From Aricia agestis (taxonomy: Eukaryota; Arthropoda; Insecta; Lepidoptera; Lycaenidae): a stretch of 64,000 nt of DNA. The notes under the pieces are model-generated. The model saw nothing but the letters and a program-made list of their open reading frames with translations, was not told the DNA's origin and ran no database searches. Positions 1 through 13,500 of the stretch are shown piece by piece. The translations under genes and the position numbers were made by a program. Numbering within the stretch: position 1 is the first letter of the stretch; each line of letters opens with the position of its first letter. The stretch is from the NCBI RefSeq assembly GCF_905147365.1, contig NC_056428.1, positions 28,178,001 through 28,242,000 of the forward strand, read 5' to 3'.

Positions 1-138
1 GTTTTTCAATTACATTTTATTTTGTTGAAATGGACTTTTACGTGAAAAGTTTTTTCAATATGCATGAAAACTTAAAATACTGCAAAAAATATATATGATT
101 TACATTTTCAAAAGAAGTATAAATTTAAAATTACTTAC

Positions 139-324
139 GGAAGCACACGGGCGAAGCGCCGCTCCATATGCCTTTTGGTAGGCAGGAGCGGGTTTGGTTC
201 CCTTTGAGGGTGTACCCTCGCTCGCAACGGTAGTGGGCCTCCCCACCGATGCTGAAGGTGGACGTCACCACCATCATACCAACATTACCCTTGATTTGTA
301 ATGCAGGGTCGGAACAGGTTATTT
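139..324 (-). CDS. fw: fw exon: sushi domain 9
   Basis: The acceptor TTTCAG precedes 324 and the donor GTAAGT follows 139. The exon is 186 nt, phase 1 to phase 1. It encodes one sushi domain with cysteines in [19 protein letters not shown] and SPVCF, an aromatic Y-T-L core and W-S-G before the last Cys. NQT is a possible N-glycosylation site. The reading frame continues into exons left of position 1, so this is not the last coding exon. Confidence 0.85.
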
Positions 325-1239
325 CTGAAAAAAAAACACATAAGGACACGACATAAAAATCACGCTATTAAGAGGCCTACTAACCCAAAAAATCAAACAT
401 CGTCCTTCTCTCTTCACACTCACTCTTAGGCCAGGTGAAGAAGGACGACGCGGATTCATCGCCAAGTTAGTTTTCTATGAATAAAAGATTAACTATAATG
501 ATTATGAAAAAAGTATTTTGAGCAAATTTAGGTATTATCAATGCTTTTTTAGATATTAAAAAATATTAAAGAAAAGACAGCAAACTTTAAAGATACAAGC
601 AACAATGTGTCTAAAACAAGGTTTTTTGTAAAAATAAAACTATCGAGCATTTCTTCAGGAATCGTGTTTTCGTCTTGAAGATCAAATCTTCATGAACTGA
701 AGTTACTTGTGTAAAAAATCTAGTCCTTACAGATTTTGAGATCTAGGTTTAAGTATGTAGTCAAGTTAGGGTCAGGTGCATTCTAATTATGAAAGTGTGT
801 CTATCGGTTACCTCTTCACGCCCAAATCGCTAAACCGATTTTGATGAAAGGCATGGAGATTAGAGATACTTTAGGTCTGAGTCCCGGGCAAGGACATAGG
901 ATACTTTTTATCCCGGAAAAATGTACGGGTCCCGCGCGATAAACGAACTTTGGCACAACGGAGTTGCGGGCGAAATGTCGTGTGGGAAATGATACTTTTT
1001 TCTCGGAAAAATGTACGGTTCCCATGTGATGTTACAGGTATGTTATTCACAATAATTTATTAATATATACGAAACTAAACATGATATAGGTATCAACAAA
1101 TGTATTATTAGATATATACTAGCTGTTTAACCGAGCTTTGCTCGGTATCCGATGAAAATGACATTTTCTAGAAATGATTCCTAGCTAGATCGATTTATCG
1201 CCCCCGAAACCCCCTATATACTAAATTTCATGAAAATCG

Positions 1240-1270
<31 letters not shown>

Positions 1271-1464
1271 GGTGTAACAAAAACTAGTGATAATACTTTA
1301 GGGTGTGTACATGCGGGCAGGGCAAGAGCCCGAGCGTCACGAGTTTCCCCATACAAAAGTGAAAAAAAATTTTGGTCTTTCAGCGCTGCTACTTTCACAG
1401 TGAACTCTCTACAAGGAACACGTACACACCCTAAAGTATTATCACTTGTTTTTGTTACACCCTG

Positions 1465-1500
<36 letters not shown>

Positions 1501-4500
1501 TTAATATAATATATATTTCTTGTGTGCGTGTGTATGTGACTGAACTCCTCCTAAACGACTGGACCAATTTTGATGAAATTTTTTGTGTGTGTTCGTGGAG
1601 ATTCGAGAATGGTTTAGATTTACAGTTTGGTCTACTGGAAAATGTTTTTTCAATTAATTTCTTATTTATAAGGAGTTGTTGATTTTGGAATGTTTTACAT
1701 TAGATCCGGCGGACGGCGCTATCATCGCATTCAATATTATTCTATTTCAATTTTAGTTTGTCCTGACAGATGGTGCTACGATTAATTTGAAAAAATTTTT
1801 GTTATTCAGTTCATGTGCTGATTAAAATATTAAATAAATAACACATAGGCTACAATTTTAACCGACTTTCAAAATGGGGGAGGTGTTATGTTCGTTTTCT
1901 TATATTCAACGATTACTCCGCCGTTTGTTAACCGATTTTCAAAATTTTTCTTTTGGTATATAGGGTATCATCCCAATTTGGTATTATATTCAGAAAAGTG
2001 GTGATCTGATGAAGGATCCATAAGTAATCGAGGGAACTCCTCAAAACTTATAGGGAAACATATGGTGACTTCGGTTTCGTGAGAAGTATTCTAAGCATAT
2101 GCTACCAACAAGTAAGATTTTGCACCGAGATATACCTGGTATACCGTGGTTCGGAAGGTGCTGAGAGAATTCCTGATTCTTTATAGATACAAGTTTGGGA
2201 GTTTCGGCGTTGTTTTAAGAACAGAAAGCATATGCTACTATGCAAATTACATTCTTCATCATCATCATCATCATCATCATCACTACCATATTATACCATT
2301 TCATAGTCTTTTAGATCGAGACTCGAGTTTGTCAAGCGATAATTAAAAAAAATCTATACCTAATATTATAAACCTGAAGAGTATGTTTGCTTGAACGCGT
2401 CAATCTCAGAAACTACAGGTCCGATTTAAAAACTTATCTCAGTGTTAGATAGATCATTTATCGAGTAAGACTCATCATTTATCGAGAAGGTTATATTATA
2501 TTATTACTCTAAGACTAATACGACAGAAGAAACTCAGGAAAATGTGGGAAAAACGGGAGAAATATTTTTTATGGGAAAATGTACCTACGGATTCTGTAAA
2601 ATTTCTAATTTACGCGGGCGAAGCCGCGCGGGACATCTAGTATATATATATATATATATATACAAGAATTGCTCGTTTAAAGATTTAAGGTAACAATTTG
2701 TTTAAAAATATAGCTGTCGTTGCTGGCGGTACGTTAACGTTTATTAAAATCTCCGTCCAAACAAAACTAAAATATTACGTTCACGGTACATACGAGCGTT
2801 TAATAAAATGTATAAAAGTTGGCAACTAATAATATAACTATTTGCATTCTGCAGTTGGTACACATGTAAAGCGAACTATTTTAATTATTGTGAGCCATAA
2901 TACAAATATACATACAGTACAATAACTTAATTGAGGTACCTAATATGACTATATAGTCCTTATTCAATATAGCAGGTGTTCTCAAAGTGTGCGCCGCGGC
3001 GCCCATGGGCATCGTGGTTAGGCAAGAGTATCGCCGTAAGTCGGTACTCAATCATTATCCAAAACCACAAATATTATAAAATAAAATTATTATAATATTA
3101 ACTAGCTAAAAACCGAGCTTTGTGAGGGCTCGCGTCGTCATACCTTGACTGTCTGATGATAACACACCATAATCATTAAAGGCATTTATCTATGTATGTT
3201 TTGTAATAGTTAGGTAGAGTAGGGCGCGATGACAAAATATTTTAACGTGTAACTGCGCCGCAGGCAGGAAAAGATTGGGAACCCCTGCAATATAATATTA
3301 AATACTCTATACGAGGTGAAAGAAAACTAAGTGATAATACTTTAGAGCAAGGGTCACCAAATGGCGGACCGCGGTCCGGAGCCGGACCGCCGACCCATTG
3401 TGTGCGGACCGAGCATGTTCGAAGATGATCTTCGTTCATCTTAGGGCTTCAACATCTCCAGGATTTAATGTCAATATCTATAGCTTAATATATTATAAGC
3501 TATAGATATTGACTACAAAAAATGAGATAATTAGCTACAAATAATGGTTACTTTTCTCATTGATATCTAAAAAATACTTTTGTAATTTCCGTAGTTACTA
3601 ATTACATTTTGTTCTCATTTTGTTGCAAATTTTGTCTACTTTAAAATAATTTCTAGTGACATCTGCCATTAAACAGGTGGTAAAAAATGGCAAATACTGA
3701 AATCTGATCAAAAATTTAATGGTTTCTCATGAATTTTACAATGTTCCGGAAGGATTTCGAGGTGGAAAAATATCATTTATTATTATCACCTCATTACATA
3801 CAACATATAAAAAATCAGAACTGCCCTATTTGGTGCAAGTGAAGGCACCTTTTATGGTACGATTTCCATGGACTTGGATAAAAATAGAAGGAATCGGTGT
3901 ACAAGGACTACCGACAAATAAAAGTGAAAACTTCAATAGGAATCGAATATTCGAGCTAGAAAGGGCCATAATATGACAGAGCTCTCTTTGTAAGGGGATT
4001 TTAAAAATGTCGGCCTTGCTGCATGTAAGCGCCATATCATCGACGTATCATTTTCTCGAACCTCGATACGTTAAAAATAGGATTTTGTCTAGTAACTCGC
4101 CCTAATAGGACGAGATCTTGTCGGACGAGAGGCCAAACTTAGTTTTATATAGAATTACGGCAGATCAAATACAAAGTATTTTAGATAAGCGAATTACGGC
4201 ACATCAAACACAACGTATTTTAGACATCTAGCAAGTAATTCTACCAGGACGAGATCTTATTGAACGAATGTCCAAAATAATCTTTGTTGTGATTGGATGG
4301 TAACATTTGACTGTTATTGTTGGCGCTAGATCGTTGCCCGCAACTTCTTTAGGTGGAAATTCGTATTCGCAGGATTCGTACTCTATTCCGCGATAGGTTA
4401 CAAAAATCCATTCATCAATCATCCATTGTAGAGTTAACATCCAAATCGATTCAATGGCGAATGCACCTGACCCTAACTTGACTACATACTTAAACCTAGA

Positions 4501-7500
4501 TCTCAAAATCTGTAATGTCTAGAAAACTGATTTTTTTACACAAGTAACTTCAGTTCATGAAGATTAAATGCTCAAGACGAATACACGATTAAACGAAGAG
4601 TCTTAGACACATTTTTGCTTGGATCTTCGAAGTTTGCTGATTATTCTTTAATATTTTTTAATATGTAACTTCAGTTCATGAAGATTAAATGCTCAAGACG
4701 AATACACGATTAAACGAAACGAAAATGCTCGATAGTTTTTTTTTTTACAAAAAACCTTGTTTTAGACACATTTTTGCTTGGATCTTCGAAGTTTGCTGAT
4801 TATTCTTTAATATTTTTTAATATCTAAAAAGGCATTGATAAAACCTAAATTTGCTCAAAATACTTTTTTTTATAATCATTATAGTTCGTCTTTTGTTCAC
4901 AGAAAACTAACTTGGCGATGATTCCGCGTCGTCCTTTTTCACCTGGCATATGAAAGACCGGCGTGAGTGTGGAGAGAGAAGGACGATGTTTGATTTTTTT
5001 GTGTTAGTAGGCCTCTTAAGTTTAACAGACCGGCACACTTGCGTATTTATAATATTAGTATGGACGGTATGGACCGTCTCCACTTCTGTCTGAATTTTCC
5101 CATTTTTTCACAACTGGACATAAAGAAGGGTACGTTACCTTTACAAACAGGTGCCTCCGAGCTCCATGTGCCGTTGTCCTGGCAATACCGCCTGGAGACA
5201 CCATCCAGCTGCCAATGTTCGTTACACTCGTATAGGGCCACCGCGTTGTAGTATGTTGCGTTGGTGGCGAGTGTCACCACGCCGTTCTGTAGTCGACCGG
5301 GGTTGCCACAGTCGACGTCTAGAAAAAAAAAATGAAGTCTATTGGATATGACTTAAATTATGGTAATAAATGTAGCGTGGGCCATTATTGCGATTCCGTG
5401 ACACTGGATAACACAAAATTAGATCGGTAGTTTTGGTGCGATGGCGGAACGACCAAAACTAAGTAATACTCTCTTTTTAGTGTCTATAATATTTTATCTT
5501 GAAGGGATGTAACTATAGGAAGAAAATATGTGCCTGCTTTTAAATAAGGGTTCAATCCATCTTGATTTTTTTTTGTTTATAATTTCTAAAACAATTTCAG
5601 GTTAAATAAAATAAAAAAACTTACACTGGCATATAGGTGCCACGCCGCTCCACTGTCCATTATCCTTACAATTAGAGAGACTCTCTCCAACCACCTTGTA
5701 TCCTCTCTCGCAACTATACTTCACGGAGGCGTCTATTCTGTATGTGTTGCCGTCGCTCGTACTGACAGACGTTCTGATGAGAGTACGACCGTGCATTCTG
5801 TCATTTCTGGTCACCGACACTATACCGTGATCGGGCACCACCGGTTCGGGACATCTGATTTCTGGAAATTTTGAGTTCTGTTAGATTTGTGAGAATATAA
5901 TATTTTTTTGAAAAGTAAATAATTTGCACTTATTTATTTGTATTTGTTATGTCTTTATCTACAAAGTCTTAGAGGAAGATTGCTATTATATTAATTTTAT
6001 AAAAGTAGTACTTAATAGAAAAGCAGTTAAAAAATACTAAAACCCTAAGATTGTACTGACTCAGCGTAGTATTTATTAATTTCTCTAAAATGATAATATT
6101 ATAATGAATTCATTTCGATGTTGTTTTGTTATTTAAACAAAAAAAGCAGTACTTTATTTGATCGTGTTCGTTAATTCCTTCGTACGTTTATAAATCAATA
6201 ATTTCTCTAAAGCTAAATGCTAGTCTGGGTTAGGTTTAACGCGGCACAGCATAGTTTAATAGCATTATAATAATTCATAGTTTGAAGTTTTGATTCTAAG
6301 CACAAATACTTAATTAATGTATTTGTGACTCTTATTATTTTTTAATTCAGTCTCTCTAATGGTGTCAGGACTCAGGGCTTGTTGTTTTCTTCTATATACT
6401 TTTATCTCTAAATTTAATTATAGCAATATAACATGTCATGCCTCATGATTTGGGACCATAGACCATGACCTTATATAGACCATAAACTTGTACCTTCACA
6501 GCGAGGTGCCGAGCCACTCCACTGGAAGTCCTCAGTACAAGTCCTTCGTACAGGGCCGACCAGCCGATAGTTTGTCGTACAAGAGTATTGGATGATGCTC
6601 CCCAAGTGTGTCGTCTCGTTCAGCAACTCAGAAAATCCGTACGGCAATGGTGGCAGTTTTCCGCAGTCGACGTCTGAAATTTTGAAAATGTTATACATGG
6701 GACGACTGACCTATCGGCTCCAACGATTTTCATGAAATTTAGTATATAGGGGGTTTCGGGGGCGATAATTCAATCTAGCTAGGAATAATTTTTAGAAAAT
6801 GTAATTTTATTCGTGTTTCATCGAATACCGAGCTAAGCTCGGTCAAATAGCTATCTTTATAAATTGCGTTAATACTTGAATGCTCTTTAGCAATAAAAAT
6901 TACACAGTTCATCATATCGTGAAGCACATTTTGCTTCGAAAATACTCTTGTAAATACGAGATATTTTTCTGTACCAACTTACATTCACATTTCGGGGATT
7001 CCCCCGACCATTCGCCGTCGGTCTCGCACGTCAGCGCCTGTTCTCCGACGAGCTTGTGACCCTCGTCGCAGTGGAACTCGATGGTCGAGTGTACATTGTA
7101 GTTCAGCACCTTCATGTATCCGCCCGCAGGCACCTCGGGGTCCGGACACGATATCACTGTAATGGAAGTATCGTTAGGGTTTTTTTTACAATAGTTTGGG
7201 TCGTCTATGGGCTCTTGGCCCAAATACTTTTTCTGTCGCTTTTGTAATAATTTGTTCGCGTACAAGGTATACAGTTCACATCTTAATCTGTTCTTAGGGT
7301 TGCTGATATTTCGTCCGGTCGCGAATGTCCTGAGCGAAGTCGTCCCAAATGATATCTCGCCCGAAATCCGAATGTGTACGATAGGGCGAATAAAAATACA
7401 GCTAAGGAAAGTCTCTGAAATTGATTCTTTAATCAAAGTTTGAATGTAGTATGTTTTATTTTGTTATAAAAATATTTATTATAGAACATTTCGACGCAAT

Positions 7501-10500
7501 ATACGTTTCACCACTATCAGTTTTTTAATATATTTTTTAAATCTCATAAAAACGACAGATTAAAAAATATCCACAATATAGAACCATAATAAAATCATTC
7601 CAGCTATTGAATAAAATGATGGTCAAATATTATTTGTGCCTGATCTCTCGTCCATCGTGTCGGTCAGTCGGAAACTAAAGGCTAAGAAAGTAATTTTGTA
7701 TGCGTGCACATTTTAGCAGTGTAACACTGCTGTAAATTAATAATTGCATTTATTTTGATATGTGAAACAACGACTGGACGGCGCATGGTAAAACTTGTAT
7801 AAATAAGCTTATATTGTATAAAAATTACAAAAACAATGTTATACGGCGATAACATTGTTTTTGTAATTTTTATTGATAAATAAAGGTTAAAAAAATCATA
7901 ATTTTTACGCAGCACAAATTGTTTCAATGCACAGCTTAATTAACCGAAACCGGTTTCACCAAATAGCTTATATTCATCATTTCCAATTATCTGTACTCAA
8001 CTATGGAACGCCAAAACGGGAATACAAATTACAAAATTCATTTTCAAATTCCGCTTTCACGTAACACATATTTTTCACCTGTTAATTTCGGTTACAGGAA
8101 CCACAGACTAGTATATTGAATCGACGAGAGGCTATCCAATAACCGAATATATCCGAACTCGACACTGATCATCCGTACTAATGAAAGCTGTGAATAATAT
8201 AGGTAGTCTATCTATATTCTGTTAAGGGCGTTCCCTGTGGAGAATCCGTAATTTACCGTATTTAGAGCCTTATAAACTCATAATTTGAAAGCTACAGAGT
8301 TATAACAAAAATACAGCTATAATCTTCAGTATCTTAACATTCCTTTTAGTGTCCGACCGAAACTGGTTTTTCAGCCGAAACCGAAACCGAAACCGAACTT
8401 ACGGCCTTACTCCCAGTTTCGGCCGAAACCGAAACTGAAACCGAAACTTGGTAAAATATTTAAACTTACGATTATTTACTGAAATTTATTGATTTTAACA
8501 TAAATTACAACTTTTTAAACTAAAGAAAAAGTACCACATTGAATATTTTACTTTTTTTTGCGATTTATACAATGAATATTATTAATCTTAGACTCGAATA
8601 GAAACTTTTTTTGTACTATATTCCGTCTTTTTATACGATTTCAAGTAGGTGCGATTTCGCCAAAGGAATTGAACGCGCTTAGCGCACACTAAACCGGTTC
8701 TAAACGTATAAACACGTTTATAACACTTAATTGCATTTCACCAACATAAACTAAACTCGTTCACAGCAAATCCGATTTTTATCTTCTGAACGCCCAATAT
8801 CCGAGTTTCAAGTTCATAAAACACATTTAAGTCCTGTCAGTGTAGAGTCATAACAGATCGAAAAAAAAAGACGAAAAAATTGTTAAGATAACAGTTTTAA
8901 CAGATGCGTTTGGTTAGGTTATTTATCGTTTCTTGCTATTTTGTTAAAAAAGAAACAACGTGACAAGGCTCGAAGATGATAAAAACATATATAAAAATCA
9001 TCGCGTGACGTAACGTAAACTTAGATTCATTCATAGCGATTAAAAGAAGAATGTAAAATCTATTTGAAACAAAACGAGATTTACGTCGCCATATAAACAT
9101 ATAAACGCATTCATTGTTCAATGATAACTTAGTTTAATAAAACGAAGTTTAAAGTGTGATTACCCTAAGAAACAAGAGCAGAAACTATTTCAAGTCATTT
9201 TATTTAGGTGTGATTTCACCTAAGAATTAGAACGCGCTTAGTGTATACTCAATCGGTTCTAAACGTATAAACGCGTTTATAGCACCAAATTGCAATTTAC
9301 TAACATAACGTTCACAGCAGATCCGAGGTTTATCTTCAGAACATCCAATGTTGTACGGATAAACTTCATAAAAGCTGTTAAAGGCCTGTCAGTGTAGTCA
9401 TGGCGAATCAAAAAACATAGACGAAAAAAAAGTCTAGATGACAGTTTTGATAGAGGCTTTGGGTGGTAGTTTATGTATCGTTTCTTGCTCTTTTTTTGAT
9501 AAAATAACGCAACTAGACTCCAAAATGATAAAACCATGTAAAATCATCGCGTGGCTTTATTTAAACTTAGATTTATTAATCGTGATTCAGAGAAGATTAT
9601 AAAATCCATTTGAAACAAAACGAGATTTATATCCCCGTAGGAACGCGTTTAATGAGAACTAAGTTTTATAAAACGAAGTTGTGTGATTGGTGAAATCCTC
9701 CCTTAGACATTAACGACGTACTACGGAAAACACAATCAATTGCAGTATATTATTTTTATGGGAAACATGGACTCGACCGCGGTCGAAGTTCAAAACGTAA
9801 TTACTAAGCAAACTTGCAGTTGGCGTCACATTTTCTTTTTTGCTCCAGAAGGCGTTTTGCCAAGTTAAACCTGAAAAATATATAAAATATACTGAGGGCC
9901 GCAAGAGTGAAGATTACGGGGAAGTGGGCTAGATAAGATTCTAGCAGTATAAGAGATTGCGTGTCCATAGTTAAAAGTTAATTTTAAATATTTAAATAAA
10001 ACGCGTGGTAAAAGGAAAAGAGTAAGGCGAGATGATTTACTAGATAAATCTCGCAAGATATATCCTAAGATATTTAATCTCACAGTCAAACAAAATTCTA
10101 AAGTAAATGAAGTTCATACACAATATTATCAATTTATGATAGCATTTACTAAATCGTTTGTATGGGAAACATTGTTAAAATAGCACGTAATTTGCCAACA
10201 GTTATGTATATTAAATAAGCCTGAGTTTGTTGTAAAATAAAATTTAATAATATAATTTCGATAACAATAAGTTTAGACAATTTATTGAAAATAAAACGAA
10301 GAGCTAATTTTTGATTTGGGACAAATCTGGAAAACACAATCTCAAAACACGATTAAATAGACGGTGCCTCGCTGGCAAGCAAGCACGAGTTAACTGCGAA
10401 GTTTACCGAACGACGCATGAGTTTCGGTGGGGCCGAAAGTATATTTTGGTCGAAACCGAAACTAAGGCCGAAACTAGATTTTTTGGCCGAAACTGGCCGA

Positions 10501-13500
10501 AACCGAAACCGAATGTTCGGCCGGTCACTAATTCCTTTCCACGTGTTTTCTATTTTCGTTTATGATATCAGCTTCCAAAGTAGAGCCAATTTATTAAAAT
10601 TCAAGCATACATTCAGCATCTCCTTAGTATTTACAAATTACTTTTATTTGGAACACACGCCAATAGATCGACAATATCATAAACTACAATTTCCCCGTTT
10701 TAATTTTTTTTAGGTCAATTTTGAAGTAAGATAAGTAGAAAAATAGGGTTTTGGTGATGAAAAAATGATGAAAGTGCAATCTCGTTAACGCGGCAAATGT
10801 ATGGCCAAGGTCGTTTGCTTGGGGAACGGCCTTAATATGTTAAACGATTTTGATGGTATGTTATGCAGGACAGTCAAGTATATCGAAATGAACCGAAGCT
10901 ACATACAACAGCTAGCTAATAAGTAATAGCCCTCTGTAGTCTCTCTCTATCTAGAATATATATTTTGTGACATAAGTAAGTAAAAAAATCACAAAAAAAT
11001 ATATCTTCTTAAAATAACGGACGGACACGTGGAAATGGGAAAATAAGTTCCATAATTAAATTAGAATTGAAAAAAACAATATGAAGCTAAATAAGAGACT
11101 AGATAAAACAAAACGGTGAAAAGGTAGTGCTGTTTTTAAACAATTATTTACTTTATATAACAAAAGAAAAACAAGCTAGTCATGACATTGTTATTTGTGA
11201 AATTATAAAATGTTTTCATTTCACAAAAATCTTCTTAAAATAACAGACAGACACGTGGAAATGGAAAAATAAGTTTCATTTGGAATTCTACATTCATTAG
11301 AATTGAGAAAAACAAGACGAAGCTAATTAAGAGACTAGACAAAACAAACAAAACGGTGAAAAGGTAGCGCTGTTTTTACGATTTATTTACTTTACTGGAC
11401 ATAAAAAAGATAAAACAAGAGACTATCGAGATATTCGTGACATTGTTAAGGTGCCTTAAGACTGCGTAGGCAATCTTAAAATATAACTTACTACAAAAGT
11501 TTTAAACACCTGTTAAACAGTTGATTACAGAAAAATTCAGTACAAAATGGTCTCAAAACAACTGTTCAACAGATGTTTAGTTTTTGTGGTAAGACCGTAA
11601 GTTTTTAAACTTTTTAAAAAGAGCAAAATTAATAGGCAAAATCCAAAAGTCCAATTCGCAAAAAAAACGAATAATAAAAACTCAAACTGATTTTTTTTGG
11701 GAAATTAATTTCCGTATCGGGAATCAATTTCGAAACATTGGCGTTGGTTAAACACACCCTGTATATCTACATCAGCCGGTAGTTGATAAGGAGTCCACTA
11801 CCTACTCAATCACTTATTTTAAAATTTTCTAATTAATAATTAGATAATGAATTATACACTTTTCTGCACTTATTCCACTTTATTATGAGAGCTTTTGCCA
11901 GCGGCTTCGCTCGCGTAAAGAAGTATTATTATATACAAATTTTCATCCCCTATTTTAACCCCTTGAGGTTGGAATTTATCAAAATCCTTTCTTAGCGGAT
12001 GCTTACGTCATAACATCTACCTGCATGCCAATTTTCAGCCCGATCCGTCCAGTGGTTTGGGCTGTGCGTTGATAGATCACCATGTCAGTCAGTCACGTTT
12101 GAGTTTTATATATACAGATTAGATTTGTTACAAAGTTATTATTTTACAGGACCGGTTTCGACAAAATCATCATCAGGTGTTTTGTCGAAACAGGGTCATG
12201 TAAAATAATAAATTTGTAACAAATCTAATATAATAAAGTGGAATAAGAAAAGTATATAATTATCTAATTGAACATGAATTTCCACCAAGAAGAGTACATT
12301 TAATATCATAATATTTAAAATCTTCTGTCTACTTACATTCACAAGATGGTATATCGTGCGACCATTTTCCGTCTCTATTACATGTCAGGGTCTCCGCCCC
12401 GGCTAACCAATAGTCCGGCTCGCAGGAGAACTGAGCTACGGAACCATAGGTCGTGGTTCCGTTGAGCAGCGTGAAGGAACCCTTGTACACCTGAGCTGGG
12501 GTACCGCAGTCCACATATTTGCAAGTAGGAGGTGTGCCCGTCCATATACCGCCGAGGCTGCAGGTTACGCTCTACAAGAAGAACACACATAAGACGAAGA
12601 AGACGACAGCGAAGACTGATTAGGGTTGTTGAATTTCTATTTGCCATGCTAAAGGGACTGCCCCTTTAGCATGGCCACAGTAGAAAATAGAAATGCCAAG
12701 GAATAGAAACACTGTGTTTCTAAACTTTCGCATTTCTACTGTAGCCATGCTAAAGGGGCAGCACTTTTAGCATGGCCATTGGCCACAGTAGAAATGCAAA
12801 ACGATGTAGCTGTCGACGGGTCTATCGTGTTAAATAGACATATTATCGTGACACATGACAGCTGTATCGTGACACATGACAGCTATATCGTGGCATATAT
12901 TGTGATAGCAGTGTGACAAGGTTCATCATCATCGCGGTACCGTACCAGGGCGGTGAGCCAAAACCTTTTCGTTTTCGATTCGTTATAGAATCGCCGATGA
13001 AAATCTATGGAATTGACATAAGCGTTCGATATGACGTTGACGTTCGACTCGTCTAATGTCAATTCCATACATTTTGATCGGCGATTCTAGAACGAAGCGA
13101 AAACGAAAAAGTTTCTAATAGTATTTCATCAACCCTCATTGTAGTACTGCCGTAAATATGCTCTACCTTAGTAATATAAACCAAAACGGCCATATACATT
13201 ATCGTATACCTATATTATGTCTGTCAAGGTTTTTTAACGTACATCCTAGGTAAATATTATAAAACATTAATTAAGTCTTTACACACATTACACAGTGTGG
13301 ATGTATTAATTAGCAAGGTACATTTCTTCCCTATAATAATATTATGACCACGATCATAATATAATAAATGGAAATTAAAAAACTTTCCATACATTAAAAA
13401 TATTGGTAGATTTTTTTAATACCATCAGTGGTATTTAAGAATCTTTAAGGTAGCTTCGCCCGCTAGGCTAGTAGTTTGAGAGTTGAGGGGTAATAACATT

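Noticed and set aside
2146..2346. His-rich ORF
   Set aside because: The histidine run comes from a (CAT)n microsatellite, and the rest matches a dispersed non-coding repeat.
3349..3425. Second hAT-like terminus (CAAGGGTCACCAAATGGCGG)
   Set aside because: Looks like one transposon end, but no matching inverted end or target duplication was found.
6912..7436. 174-residue ORF taken as one exon
   Set aside because: Only 6983-7156 encodes sushi residues; the ends read through splice sites into introns.
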